64,000 nt of DNA from Aurantimicrobium minutum (GTDB lineage: Bacteria; Actinomycetota; Actinomycetes; Actinomycetales; Microbacteriaceae). The DNA is taken from the NCBI RefSeq assembly GCF_029894165.1, contig NZ_JARXXU010000001.1, positions 1,054,001 through 1,118,000 on the forward strand, in the 5' to 3' direction. The position numbers were made by a program, and so were the translations under genes. The notes under the pieces were generated by a model that was not told where the DNA came from, did not search any database, and saw only the letters and a program-made list of their open reading frames with translations. This document shows positions 45,026-53,776 of the stretch, piece after piece; position 1 is the stretch's first letter; each line of letters starts with the position of its first letter.

Positions 45026-45396
45026 CTGAGACCTCAGAGCCCCCACAAGAACCCCGACGAGTTCGTTCAGCCCAAGCTTCCTTGGGGCAGGTAGTACTCG
45101 GGTTTGAGCTTATTGTTGTGGGTTTAGCTGCCCTCACGATTTTTGGACTGGGTGCTCTGCCAGCGTGGCTTGCTCTAGGTGGCGGTGCCGCATTATGTGC
45201 GCTGATGGTGTTCACCATTGCTTTGATGATGAAATACCGCTGGGCATTCATTCTCGGCTGGGCCGTTCAAGCCATTCTCGTTCTCAGTGGTTTTGCTGTG
45301 ACCATGCTGTTCCTCATCGGAGCAGTCTTTGCAGGTATTTGGGCTTTCGCCATGACGGCGGGGGCAAAACTGGACTCTCAAAAGAAAGAAAAATAA
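45013..45396 (+). CDS. DUF4233 small membrane protein
   Basis: 127 residues with about four hydrophobic segments (GQVVLGFELIVVGLAALTIFG, LPAWLALGGGAALCALMVF in shortened view, WAFILGWAVQAILVL, FLIGAVFAGIWAF) and short charged tails. The DUF4233 family is typical of actinobacteria and is repeatedly found between folC and ndk, as here. The gene overlaps folC by 13 nt and its TAA overlaps the ndk ATG by 1 nt, which implies translational coupling on both sides. Function unknown. Confidence 0.85.
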   Translation: MDIVTETSEPPQEPRRVRSAQASLGQVVLGFELIVVGLAALTIFGLGALPAWLALGGGAALCALMVFTIALMMKYRWAFILGWAVQAILVLSGFAVTMLFLIGAVFAGIWAFAMTAGAKLDSQKKEK

Positions 45397-45815
45397 TGAC
45401 TGCTATTGAAGAAACACTTGTTCTAGTTAAGCCCGATGGCGTTGCTCGAGGACTTACCGGTGAAATCTTGTCTCGCATCGAAGCCAAAGGTTATGCCCTC
45501 GTCGACATTCGCTTGGTGCAGGCAGATCGCGAACTCCTCGGCAAGCACTACGAAGAACACGTTGGAAAACCCTTTTATGAGCCACTGGTGAACTTTATGG
45601 AATCTGGTCCCGTTGTCGCGATTCGTCTTGCTGGTAACCGAGTAATCGAAGGGTTCCGTTCCTTAGCGGGGACAACCGATCCCACCACTGCAGCGCCAGG
45701 AACTATTCGTGGTGACCTAGGTCGCGACTGGGGTGCAGCAGTTCAGCAGAACCTCGTTCATGGCTCAGACTCCCCAGAATCTGCTTCTCGCGAATTGGCG
45801 CTCTGGTTTAAATAA
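45396..45815 (+). CDS. ndk: Nucleoside diphosphate kinase
   Basis: 139 residues, the usual NDK length. KPDGVARGLTGEILSRIEAKG (residues 11-31 region) is the conserved start, RSLAGTTDPTTAAPGTIRGD near 85-105 binds nucleotide, and the phosphorylated histidine is in NLVHGSDSPESA (about 117). It equalises NTP and dNTP pools by phosphotransfer. The start codon overlaps the DUF4233 stop (TAATG). It is the last gene of the ileS operon and is followed by a strong terminator. Confidence 0.96.
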   Translation: MTAIEETLVLVKPDGVARGLTGEILSRIEAKGYALVDIRLVQADRELLGKHYEEHVGKPFYEPLVNFMESGPVVAIRLAGNRVIEGFRSLAGTTDPTTAAPGTIRGDLGRDWGAAVQQNLVHGSDSPESASRELALWFK

Positions 45816-45825
45816 ATCAGTAGAG

Positions 45826-45870
45826 AATACAAAGAAAGCCCAGCATGTGCTGGGCTTTCTTTGTATTTGC
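45826..45870. terminator. Terminator after ndk
   Basis: A 20-bp perfect stem (45826-45845 with 45848-45867) ending in TTTCTTTGTATTT, between the convergent ndk and MFS genes, so it can act on both strands. Confidence 0.88.
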
Positions 45871-45878
45871 GGTCACTG

Positions 45879-47342
45879 TTAGTGCATCAATTCTGCGGCT
45901 CGCTCTTCTGCATTAGCTGGTCGCTTGAGAATTAACGCGACAACAATCAGACCGAGAGACAGGATGGCACCAATGAGGAAAGCTGCCTGAATGCCTCCGG
46001 CCAATGCGGTGATCTCTGAGGCGCCACCTTCAGAGAGGTTGACCGATATCAACGTCATGACAGTGATGAATAACGCCGTGCCTGCAGCACCGGCAAGTTG
46101 CTGCAGAGTGCCAATTGTTGCACTGGCGTGGCTGTAAAGCTGAGGCGGTACTGAGCTCAGGGAGAGAGCAAAGAGGGGAGTAAAGAGGAAAGCTAACCCC
46201 AAACTCAGTAGCGTGTAGCTGGCGAAAACCATCCAGACTGATGTGTTCTCCGTAAACGACACCATGGACCAGAAGGCAAGGCTGACCACGATGGCTCCAG
46301 GAATCAACAAAATTCGTGGTCCACGATTGTCATAGATGCGGCCAACGACAGGTCCCAAAAGTCCCATGGCCAGACCGCCAGGCAACATCATGAGGCCGGT
46401 AACCAATGGTTCAACCAAGAGAACATTTTGCATGTATATGGGGATGAGGATGCCAGCACCGAAAAGAATCAACATTCCAATTGCGAGCAGGAACATTGCT
46501 TCGGTGAAGGCGCGCGATCGGAAGGTACGCAGGTCAAGAAGGGCACTATCCGTCTTCTGAAGCTTGGTCTGACGCAGAATAAACAGAACGAAGAAAATGA
46601 TTCCAAACGCGAGTGGAATCCATGGCGAGAGTGAACTTACACCTCGGGCGGCATCCGCAAAAGCGCTGAGACCATAAATCAAGCCAGAGAATGCGAAAGC
46701 AGAGTAGACAACGGACCGGACATCAATAGGGATTCGCCGAGGTTCTTGGCTATTGGAGATATTGATCGCTCCAATGATGAGGGTCACAATTCCAATAGGA
46801 AGCATGATCCAGAAGAGCCATCGCCAGTCCAAGAAGCTTAAGACGATACCGCTGAAGGCAGGACCTAGTGCGGGCGCTGCAGAGAGCACCAAAGAAATTG
46901 TTCCGTTGATGCGGCCACGGAGATGTTCGGGAACAATCACCATGACGGTAGTCATGAGCAAAGGCAGCATGATGGCAGTGCCCCCAGCTTGCAGAATCCG
47001 TCCCAGCAGGAGGAATAAGAAATCTTGGGACAGGGCTGCGACGAGAGTGCCTGTAGTGAACAGAAGCATCGCCGCGATATACATACGTTTAGTACTGAAA
47101 CGCTGGAGCAGGAATCCTGTGGTGGGGATGATGACCGCCATGGTCAGCATGTATGCCGTGTTGAGCCATTGTCCGGTGCTGGGCGCAATACCCAACTGGG
47201 TCATGATCTGAGGAAGTGCAACGCCGAGGGCTGTTTCGTTCAGAAAAACGACAAAAGTAGAAACCAATATGACGGTCAAGATGACCTTGTGTCGGGAGTC
47301 AAGTTTGTCGGAAAGTGGGAGGGACATTTCCGGGGAAGTCAT
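45879..47342 (-). CDS. MFS transporter, DHA2 (14-TM) drug exporter type
   Basis: 487 residues with about fourteen hydrophobic segments. Motifs: ALGVALPQIMTQLGI near the N-terminus (motif D1-like), LGRILQAGGTAIMLPL near 110-125 and GPAFSGIVLSFLDWRWLFW near 158-176 (motif C, antiporter type), plus GLMMLPGGLAMGLLGPVVGR near 310-330. DHA2 exporters remove drugs, dyes or lipids using proton exchange. The start is ATG 47342, 2 nt behind the VKOR stop, so both genes share a transcript. The substrate is unknown. Confidence 0.88.
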   Translation of the reverse strand: MTSPEMSLPLSDKLDSRHKVILTVILVSTFVVFLNETALGVALPQIMTQLGIAPSTGQWLNTAYMLTMAVIIPTTGFLLQRFSTKRMYIAAMLLFTTGTLVAALSQDFLFLLLGRILQAGGTAIMLPLLMTTVMVIVPEHLRGRINGTISLVLSAAPALGPAFSGIVLSFLDWRWLFWIMLPIGIVTLIIGAINISNSQEPRRIPIDVRSVVYSAFAFSGLIYGLSAFADAARGVSSLSPWIPLAFGIIFFVLFILRQTKLQKTDSALLDLRTFRSRAFTEAMFLLAIGMLILFGAGILIPIYMQNVLLVEPLVTGLMMLPGGLAMGLLGPVVGRIYDNRGPRILLIPGAIVVSLAFWSMVSFTENTSVWMVFASYTLLSLGLAFLFTPLFALSLSSVPPQLYSHASATIGTLQQLAGAAGTALFITVMTLISVNLSEGGASEITALAGGIQAAFLIGAILSLGLIVVALILKRPANAEERAAELMH

Positions 47343-47344
47343 TA

Positions 47345-47941
47345 CTACAGAGTACCTATCCAGTCGAGTACGAGTTGAGCAATGAGGGCTTCAATGAGAA
47401 AGCTCACCAGAATGATCAACCCAACCCAGCTCAATAAAAGTGAACCGAGTTTTTGAGCATTTATTCCCCACACGCCGTGTTTCATGTTCCAGAAGGTTAT
47501 GACCCAAAAGAAAGGGATGGTTGCAAACCACGTCACCATGCACCAGGGGCAGAGAGTTCCTAAAACGAACACGGACTGGCTAAACAGCCACAGGACAAAC
47601 CCCAGTGCACCAGCAGCACCGATGTTGAGCCCACGCCAGAACCACGGAGCACAACGTGCTCCAGCGAGAAGTGCAATCGCCAAGGTGATGACTACGGACC
47701 ACCCCATCAGACCTATGAGTGGGTTCGGGAAACCCAGAAGTGATCCTTGCCACGATGCAAGATTCTTGCCGCACTGAACAACGACACCAAAGTCACAGGA
47801 GGCGCTCTCGTCAGGGAACTGGAGCTGATGGATCTTTTCAACCGAGAGTGCGAATGCGGCTGTGAGTCCTATAGCCCCGGCAATGAGCATGAAGAACGCG
47901 AGCCCAGTCGGGCGTTTGGACTCGGCGATGGGAATACTCAC
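47345..47941 (-). CDS. VKOR-family membrane thiol oxidoreductase
   Basis: 198 residues with about five hydrophobic segments. The vitamin K epoxide reductase signature is present: a loop cysteine pair in ASCDFGVVVQCGKNL (C49, C57) and the membrane CxxC in LCPWCMVTW (C130, C133). Such proteins reoxidise extracytoplasmic DsbA-like proteins by passing electrons to quinones, replacing DsbB in actinobacteria. No DsbA gene is adjacent. The GTG start is supported by CATAAT exactly 6 nt upstream and no ribosome binding site, i.e. a probable leaderless mRNA. The MFS gene follows directly. Confidence 0.88.
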   Translation of the reverse strand: MSIPIAESKRPTGLAFFMLIAGAIGLTAAFALSVEKIHQLQFPDESASCDFGVVVQCGKNLASWQGSLLGFPNPLIGLMGWSVVITLAIALLAGARCAPWFWRGLNIGAAGALGFVLWLFSQSVFVLGTLCPWCMVTWFATIPFFWVITFWNMKHGVWGINAQKLGSLLLSWVGLIILVSFLIEALIAQLVLDWIGTL

Positions 47942-48214
47942 CTTCTCATTATGGTCGTGGACTGGAATCTTTCACTCAGGAATCACGCAGGCTGTCCAAA
48001 CCTGACATACTGGTAGAAGTGCGACGACAGCGTTCTCGTGCGACGTGACAATCAAGACTTTGCATAACAACGGTTATGCGCACGGGGAATCACCGCGATT
48101 GCCCGCCACAGTTCCAGAGCTACAAAGCCGGATTCTGTGGGAAGAATAAAAGATTTATAGCCCGAAAGCCTCGAGTCTTCGGCAAAAGAGAATAGTTACA
48201 CCCCAGGTGGCGCG

Positions 48215-50599
48215 GTGACGCAGGGGGTAACGGGAAGCACACCACCCATGGTGAAAAACAACGAAGAAAACGTAAGCCTCGACTCCGACGCTGTCGAAGA
48301 ATTGGTCACTGAAGTCGTGACCGAAGCTGCGGATGTCGCTGCAGAAATCATTGCCGAGGCTGTCTTGGTAGCCGAGGAGATTGTCGCTGAAGCTGTTGCC
48401 GAAGCCGAAGTTATCGAGGTAGCCGCAGAAGTTCTTGCTGAAGCTGTCCTCGAAACCGTTGTCGAAACCCAGCCTGTTGTCGCTGCGGTTGAATATCCCA
48501 CCTTCGTGGCGAAAGACATCACGGACATCTTTTTCTTCGCACCCACTCTGCCAGGCTCTGAAGATCGGATCCCTACCCGTGACGGTCGTGACCGCATGGA
48601 AGATCGCCGCAACAACCGCACAAACCGAACGGAGCGCCCAGAGCGCGGTTCGTTTGGTCAACAGATTGACGACGATTCTGAAGAAGGTAGTTCAACACTT
48701 CGCCGCCGCGCCCGTCGCCGTCAGGGAGAAGACCGACCCGGTCAGGACGATCCTGCGAACACAGTAGTCCGCGTTCGCACTCCTCGTGCACCTGAACTCA
48801 TTACCGAGCCACAGCGGATCAAAGGTTCTACGCGTTTAGAGGCAAAGAAGCAGCGACGACGAGATGGTCGCGATGCAGGTCGACGTCGCACCGTGGTGAC
48901 CGAGAGTGAGTTTCTCGCACGCCGAGAGGCAGTGGACCGCGCCATGATTGTGCGGGAAATGGAAGACCGAGTACAGATTGGTGTTCTAGAAGACAACGTA
49001 CTCGTAGAGCACTATGTCGCTCGTGCATCAGAAGCAAGCCTGATTGGCAATGTTTACCTCGGTAAGGTTCAGAACGTATTGCCGTCGATGGAAGCAGCCT
49101 TCGTTGATATTGGTCGTGGCCGAAACGCCGTACTTTACTCGGGTGAAGTTGACTGGGATTCGGTAGAAACCGGTAATCAGGCTCGTAAGATCGAGCACGC
49201 GCTCAAGCCTGGTGACAAAGTTCTTGTGCAGGTAACTAAAGACCCGGTTGGTCAAAAGGGTGCTCGTCTGACTTCTCAAGTTTCACTTCCAGGCCGCTAC
49301 TTGGTTTACGTACCTAACGGTTCTATGAATGGAATTAGCCGTAAGTTACCCGATACCGAGCGCACCCGCCTCAAGCGCATCCTCAAGGAAGTACTTCCTG
49401 AAAACGTGGGAGTTATTGTTCGAACGGCCGCCGAGGGCGCTACAGAGGAACAACTCACCGTAGACGTCCAGCGCTTGACCCAGCAGTGGGAAGAGATTTC
49501 TCGCAAGGTAGAGACCGACAACGCGCCTGCGTTGCTCCACAGTGAATCTGATTTGCTCATCAAGATCGTTCGTGATGTCTTCAACGAAGACTTCCACCGC
49601 ATGATCATTCAAGGCGAGATGGCCAAGAGCACTATTGAGAGCTACCTCAATCAGGTTGCACCGGAGCTGTTGGAACGTGTCTCTGCATATGAGGGAAATC
49701 GTGACAGCTTCGAGGAATACCGCATCACCGAACAGATTGAAAAGGCGTTAGACCGCAAGGTTTGGCTCCCTTCTGGTGGTTCTTTGGTTATTGACCGTAC
49801 GGAAGCAATGACCGTAGTCGATGTCAACACGGGCAAGTTTGTTGGCTCGGGTGGAAACTTAGAAGAGACCGTCACAAAGAACAACTTGGAAGCCGCAGAA
49901 GAAATCGTTCGCCAGCTTCGACTCCGCGATATTGGTGGCATCATCGTGGTCGACTTCATCGATATGGTGCTGGAGACCAACCGCGACTTGGTCCACCGTC
50001 GCCTGATCGAATGTCTCTCTCGTGATCGCACGAAGCACCAGGTTGCTGAAGTCACGTCCTTGGGCTTGGTCCAAATGACGCGTAAAAAGTTGGGTCTGGG
50101 TCTTCTGGAAACTTTCTCGGAGGCCTGCCAGGTCTGTGCTGGTCGTGGCGTGATTGTTCACCACGAACCTGTTACTCGAGCTGGGAACAACGGTGAATCT
50201 AATGCCGCTGAGCCTCGTCGTCGCAGCAAGGGTCGTGGAAATAACCAGCCTGTAGCCCCTGCAGTGGTGGCCCACCCCATCCCTGAAGGCGCCAAGAACG
50301 CTTTAGCGCAGATCGCTGCCAGCACGTTGGGACACACCACTGAGGAACATGACGAAACTCAGGACGTTGAAGAAGTTGTCGAGATTCTCGATATCCCCGT
50401 GAAATCTGGTCGTGGCCGTAAGCCACGAGTCTCGGCAGAAAAGGCCGAAGTCATTCTCGAAAATGTTCTCGATGCACTGCCAGAGCCTAAAAAAGCTGGT
50501 CAGGGGAGAGGGCGTTCACGTCGAGTTTCTACTGCAAACATCTCGACAGGAGCCGACGGTGACGTCACTTCTGTTCCTCATGAGGCAGTAGGGGAGTAA
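48215..50599 (+). CDS. rne: Ribonuclease E/G family endoribonuclease
   Basis: 794 residues from GTG 48215 (AGGTGG upstream); ATG 48248 (MVKNNEEN) is a good alternative. Residues 1-85 are an unusual Ala/Glu/Val repeat. A basic, Arg-rich region follows (about 120-250). The S1 domain starts near 272 (NVYLGKVQNVLPSMEAAFVD), the catalytic DNase I-like part includes IVVDFIDM and the metal-binding VDVNTGKFVG near 535, and the Zn-link motif is CQVCAGRG near 640. The C-terminal 140 residues are disordered and mixed in charge. It initiates mRNA decay and rRNA/tRNA processing. The 273-bp upstream stretch holds a possible leader. Confidence 0.93.
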   Translation: MTQGVTGSTPPMVKNNEENVSLDSDAVEELVTEVVTEAADVAAEIIAEAVLVAEEIVAEAVAEAEVIEVAAEVLAEAVLETVVETQPVVAAVEYPTFVAKDITDIFFFAPTLPGSEDRIPTRDGRDRMEDRRNNRTNRTERPERGSFGQQIDDDSEEGSSTLRRRARRRQGEDRPGQDDPANTVVRVRTPRAPELITEPQRIKGSTRLEAKKQRRRDGRDAGRRRTVVTESEFLARREAVDRAMIVREMEDRVQIGVLEDNVLVEHYVARASEASLIGNVYLGKVQNVLPSMEAAFVDIGRGRNAVLYSGEVDWDSVETGNQARKIEHALKPGDKVLVQVTKDPVGQKGARLTSQVSLPGRYLVYVPNGSMNGISRKLPDTERTRLKRILKEVLPENVGVIVRTAAEGATEEQLTVDVQRLTQQWEEISRKVETDNAPALLHSESDLLIKIVRDVFNEDFHRMIIQGEMAKSTIESYLNQVAPELLERVSAYEGNRDSFEEYRITEQIEKALDRKVWLPSGGSLVIDRTEAMTVVDVNTGKFVGSGGNLEETVTKNNLEAAEEIVRQLRLRDIGGIIVVDFIDMVLETNRDLVHRRLIECLSRDRTKHQVAEVTSLGLVQMTRKKLGLGLLETFSEACQVCAGRGVIVHHEPVTRAGNNGESNAAEPRRRSKGRGNNQPVAPAVVAHPIPEGAKNALAQIAASTLGHTTEEHDETQDVEEVVEILDIPVKSGRGRKPRVSAEKAEVILENVLDALPEPKKAGQGRGRSRRVSTANISTGADGDVTSVPHEAVGE

Positions 50600-50610
50600 A
50601 TCGGTTGAAA

Positions 50611-50637
50611 CCGTTGGTCGTGTTGGTTTGACCACGG
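50611..50637 (+). terminator. Hairpin after rne, overlapping the rplU promoter
   Basis: CCGTTGGTC and GACCACGG form an 8-bp stem with one bulged T. It starts 12 nt after the rne stop. It overlaps the -35 box of the next gene and has no T tract. Confidence 0.35.
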
Positions 50638-50656
50638 TCTCAGATACGGCTATTCT
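50628..50656 (+). promoter_or_regulatory. rplU-rpmA promoter
   Basis: TTGACC (50628-50633) and TATTCT (50651-50656) are separated by exactly 17 nt. A start about 7 nt later falls at the first base of the leader hairpin described at 50663. Confidence 0.65.
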
Positions 50657-50662
50657 TGAACC

Positions 50663-50741
50663 TTGGTGCGCATTCGATTCTGAATGTCCACGCACCAATC
50701 TTCTGCGGATAGTCCGGTTTGCCCAGGAATACAACGCAGAA
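50663..50741 (+). promoter_or_regulatory. Structured leader of the rplU-rpmA mRNA
   Basis: Two consecutive stem-loops: TTGGTGCG (50663-50670) with CGCACCAA (50691-50698), containing an inner CATTC/GAATG stem, and TTCTGCG (50701-50707) with CGCAGAA (50735-50741). They begin at the predicted transcription start and end 35 nt before the rplU start codon. Ribosomal-protein leaders often bind their product to repress translation; autoregulation by L21 is inferred. Confidence 0.55.
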
Positions 50742-50775
50742 ACAATTCATTAGCTTTAAGAAATTAGGTAGCAAA

Positions 50776-51084
50776 GTGGTTTACGCAGTAGTGCGCTCCG
50801 GCGGTCGCCAGGAAAAGGTTGAAGTCGGCACCATTGTCACAATGGACCGTGTGAAGGCTGACAAGTCTGGCTCCATCGAGCTGCCCGCAGTCCTCCTCGT
50901 TGACGGTGACAAGATCACCGCTGACCAGGCTTCGCTGGCAAAGGTCAAGGTAACCGCAACGGTTCTCAACGACCTCCGCGGCCCCAAGATCATCATCCAG
51001 AAGTACAAGAACAAGACCGGTTACAAGAAGCGCCAGGGCCACCGTCAGGAGCTCACCCGCGTTCAGATCACCGGCATCAAGTAA
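50776..51084 (+). CDS. rplU: 50S ribosomal protein L21
   Basis: 102 residues from GTG 50776 (AGGTAG upstream), the normal L21 length. The chain begins [17 protein letters not shown] and ends with the conserved [14 protein letters not shown], preceded by [13 protein letters not shown]21 binds 23S rRNA early in large-subunit assembly. It is followed after 19 nt by rpmA in the usual L21-L27 operon. The mRNA has a structured leader behind a TTGACC/TATTCT promoter. Confidence 0.96.
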   Translation: MVYAVVRSGGRQEKVEVGTIVTMDRVKADKSGSIELPAVLLVDGDKITADQASLAKVKVTATVLNDLRGPKIIIQKYKNKTGYKKRQGHRQELTRVQITGIK

Positions 51085-51103
51085 GGCCTAGGAGAGACTC
51101 AAG

Positions 51104-51355
51104 ATGGCACATAAAAAGGGTGCGAGCTCCACTCGCAACGGTCGTGACTCTAACGCACAGCGCCTCGGCGTCAAGCGCTTCGGGGGTCAGAAGGTTCTTG
51201 CCGGTGAAATCATTGTTCGCCAGCGTGGAACTCACTTCCACCCCGGCGTTAACGTCGGCCGTGGTGGCGATGACACTCTCTTCGCCCTCGCAGCTGGTGC
51301 TGTTGAGTTCGGTAACAAGGGTGGCCGCAAGGTCGTCAACATTGTGACTGTCTAA
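51104..51355 (+). CDS. rpmA: 50S ribosomal protein L27
   Basis: 83 residues, the normal L27 length. The N-terminus [20 protein letters not shown] and the middle [19 protein letters not shown] are diagnostic. L27 reaches into the peptidyl-transferase centre. The N-terminal sequence starts directly with the mature AHKKG, so no cleavable extension of the Firmicutes type is present. It shares the rplU transcript and is ended by a strong terminator, ahead of obg. Confidence 0.97.
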   Translation: MAHKKGASSTRNGRDSNAQRLGVKRFGGQKVLAGEIIVRQRGTHFHPGVNVGRGGDDTLFALAAGAVEFGNKGGRKVVNIVTV

Positions 51356-51379
51356 CCACAGCGCATACAGCTTTAGAGG

Positions 51380-51410
51380 AAGGGCGAGCTTTTAGCTCGC
51401 CTTTTCTTTT
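51380..51410 (+). terminator. Terminator after rpmA
   Basis: A stem of 9-10 pairs (AAGGGCGAGC with GCTCGCCTT, one G-U pair) and a 5-nt loop followed by TTCTTTTT, starting 25 nt after the stop codon. Confidence 0.88.
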
Positions 51411-51458
51411 TACTCGAGTATTACAAACGCCTGAGCATCGGCAGAAAGGTTTGCAGTC

Positions 51459-52979
51459 ATGGCAACATTTGTTGACAAAGTAACTCTGCACCTCAAAGCC
51501 GGTCACGGTGGTAATGGTTGTGTCTCCGTCAAGCGTGAGAAGTTCAAACCACTTGCCGGCCCCGATGGCGGCAATGGCGGAGACGGTGGAGACATCGTTC
51601 TGTTTTCAGATCCACAAGTTACAACTCTCTTGAGTTTTCACCGTTCCCCTCACGTCAATTCACCTCATGGCGGCCCTGGAATGGGTGATCACCGTCAAGG
51701 GTTCAAGGGCGAAGAACTCGTACTTTCTGTACCCGTTGGGACCGTCGTGAAGGATCCTGACGGAACCGTGATCACTGACATGAACATTCCTGGAATGAGA
51801 GTTGTCATCGCTCCCGCTGGTCAAGGTGGTTTGGGTAACTCTGCACTGTCCTCGACTAAACGTAAAGCGCCCGGTTTCGCTCTCCTTGGAACAAAGGGTT
51901 TTGAAGGCGATGTAGTTCTTGAGCTCAAGACGCTGGCAGATGTTGCTTTGGTTGGCTATCCCTCTGCAGGTAAATCTTCTCTCGTCGCAGCACTGTCTGC
52001 TGCTCGTCCCAAGATCGCTGATTACCCCTTCACCACGCTCCACCCCAATTTGGGCGTTGTGCAAGCTGGAGACGTGAGGTACACCATCGCTGACGTTCCT
52101 GGCTTAATCGAGGGGGCATCTGAAGGTAAGGGATTGGGACTTGAGTTCCTCCGTCACGTTGAGCGGTGTACGGCTCTGCTGCATGTCATTGACTGCGCCA
52201 CCATGGAACCAGGTCGCGACCCCCTCGCTGATTTGGATGTCATCTTGGGTGAACTTGCTGCTTACCCCGTTCCTGGAGACCAGGTTCCACTGTTAGAACG
52301 ACCACAACTCATTGCTCTTAACAAGGTTGACGTCCCCGATGCCAAAGACATGGCAGACATGGTTCGTCCATTCCTCGAAGAACGTGGATATCGAGTCTTT
52401 GAAATTTCTGCCGTTTCTCACGAGGGGCTGCGTCAACTTTCTTTTGCACTTGCTGAACTTGTTGAAGCAGGACGTAAAGAAGCTGCCGCAAACGAGGTAG
52501 TTCCTGTCATCATGTTGCGTCCACGTGCCGTGGATGATCAGGGCTTCACTATTCGTGTAGAAGGTGGTTCAGGCGGAAATATATACCGTGTGATTGGCGC
52601 TAAGCCTGAGCGCTGGGTAGAACAGACCGACTTCAATAACGAAGAAGCTGTGGGTTATCTAGCTGATCGACTGAATAAAGCCGGCGTAGAAGACATGCTG
52701 TACAAAAAGGGAGCCGTTGCCGGTTCAACCGTCATCATTGGTGAAGGAAATGGACTTGTCTTTGACTGGGAGCCCACCATGACGTCTGCTGCAGAACTCA
52801 TGACGGGACCTCGTGGAACAGATGAACGCCTTAACCAAAACAATCGTCGCACCAACAAGGAACGTCGAGACGACTACTACACTCTGATGGATGCAAAGCA
52901 GGAAGCCCGAGAAGAGCTTGTGCGTGAACGTGATGCTGGTATCTGGCAGGTGGATGAAGAGATCGCTGATGAGCATTAA
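51459..52979 (+). CDS. obg: GTPase Obg (CgtA)
   Basis: 506 residues. The N-terminal Obg fold (1-160) is glycine-rich ([30 protein letters not shown]). The G domain has GYPSAGKSS (P-loop, about 167-175), [16 protein letters not shown] (G3), and NKVDVPD (G4). The C-terminal OCT domain follows (about 350-430), with a hydrophilic tail. Obg acts in late 50S assembly and links ribosomes to stress and growth control. proB overlaps the 3' end by 11 nt, an arrangement that is common in actinobacteria (rplU-rpmA-obg-proB-proA). Confidence 0.97.
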   Translation: MATFVDKVTLHLKAGHGGNGCVSVKREKFKPLAGPDGGNGGDGGDIVLFSDPQVTTLLSFHRSPHVNSPHGGPGMGDHRQGFKGEELVLSVPVGTVVKDPDGTVITDMNIPGMRVVIAPAGQGGLGNSALSSTKRKAPGFALLGTKGFEGDVVLELKTLADVALVGYPSAGKSSLVAALSAARPKIADYPFTTLHPNLGVVQAGDVRYTIADVPGLIEGASEGKGLGLEFLRHVERCTALLHVIDCATMEPGRDPLADLDVILGELAAYPVPGDQVPLLERPQLIALNKVDVPDAKDMADMVRPFLEERGYRVFEISAVSHEGLRQLSFALAELVEAGRKEAAANEVVPVIMLRPRAVDDQGFTIRVEGGSGGNIYRVIGAKPERWVEQTDFNNEEAVGYLADRLNKAGVEDMLYKKGAVAGSTVIIGEGNGLVFDWEPTMTSAAELMTGPRGTDERLNQNNRRTNKERRDDYYTLMDAKQEAREELVRERDAGIWQVDEEIADEH

Positions 52980-53754
52980 AAGTCGTTCTGACATTCCTGC
53001 GGCACGCAGGATTGTGGTGAAGGTGGGTTCCTCTTCAATTAGTGGTGAGAACGCGCATCAGATTGAAAAGTTGGTTACTGCGCTTGCTGAAGCTCACGGG
53101 AGAGGTTCAGAAGTTGTGCTTGTTTCTTCCGGAGCGATGGCGACTGGTTTCCCCTACATCAACCTGACCAGTCGACCAACTGATCTCCCTACCCTGCAGG
53201 CTGCAGCTGCTGTCGGTCAGAGTCGCCTAATCTTCCGCTATCAAGAGTTGTTGGACAACTGGAACATCGTTGCTGGTCAAGTTCTCCTGACATCCGGTGA
53301 TTTTGACAATGAGTCCACACGCTCGAATGCGGCACTGGCCATGGAGAAGCTTTTGGAGCTCCGTGTCCTCCCCATCGTGAACGAAAACGATACGGTGGCC
53401 ACGCAAGAAATTCGCTTCGGGGATAATGACCACCTTGCAGCACTCGTCGCTCAACTGGTCACTGCAGATGTCTTAATCTTGCTTTCGGATGTCGACGGTA
53501 TTTACACAAAGCCTCCTCATGAGCCGGGGGCAGAACGCATCGAACATGTTTCCTCTGGAGAACTCTTGGAACACGTTGAGTTTGGATCTATTGGTGCTGC
53601 TGGTGTGGGAAGTGGGGGAGCGGGCACAAAAGTTGCCGCGGCCCAATTTGCTGCCCAGTCTGGTACAGCAGTCTTGATTACCAATGCTGCACTTGTTTCT
53701 TCAGCTCTTCGTGGTGAGAACGTGGGTACCTGGTTCGACGCGGCCTCCAGCTAG
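52969..53754 (+). CDS. proB: Glutamate 5-kinase
   Basis: 261 residues from ATG 52969, inside obg. The start [15 protein letters not shown] (near 14-28) is the amino-acid-kinase N-terminus, [11 protein letters not shown] near 50 and [21 protein letters not shown] near 130-150 are family motifs, and [13 protein letters not shown] binds ATP. The length shows it lacks the C-terminal PUA domain of E. coli ProB, as usual for the shorter form. It makes gamma-glutamyl phosphate from glutamate, the first proline-synthesis step. It overlaps obg by 11 nt, so they are coupled. Confidence 0.95.
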   Translation: MSIKSRSDIPAARRIVVKVGSSSISGENAHQIEKLVTALAEAHGRGSEVVLVSSGAMATGFPYINLTSRPTDLPTLQAAAAVGQSRLIFRYQELLDNWNIVAGQVLLTSGDFDNESTRSNAALAMEKLLELRVLPIVNENDTVATQEIRFGDNDHLAALVAQLVTADVLILLSDVDGIYTKPPHEPGAERIEHVSSGELLEHVEFGSIGAAGVGSGGAGTKVAAAQFAAQSGTAVLITNAALVSSALRGENVGTWFDAASS

Positions 53755-53776
53755 TCCAACGAAGTAACATTGTGAA

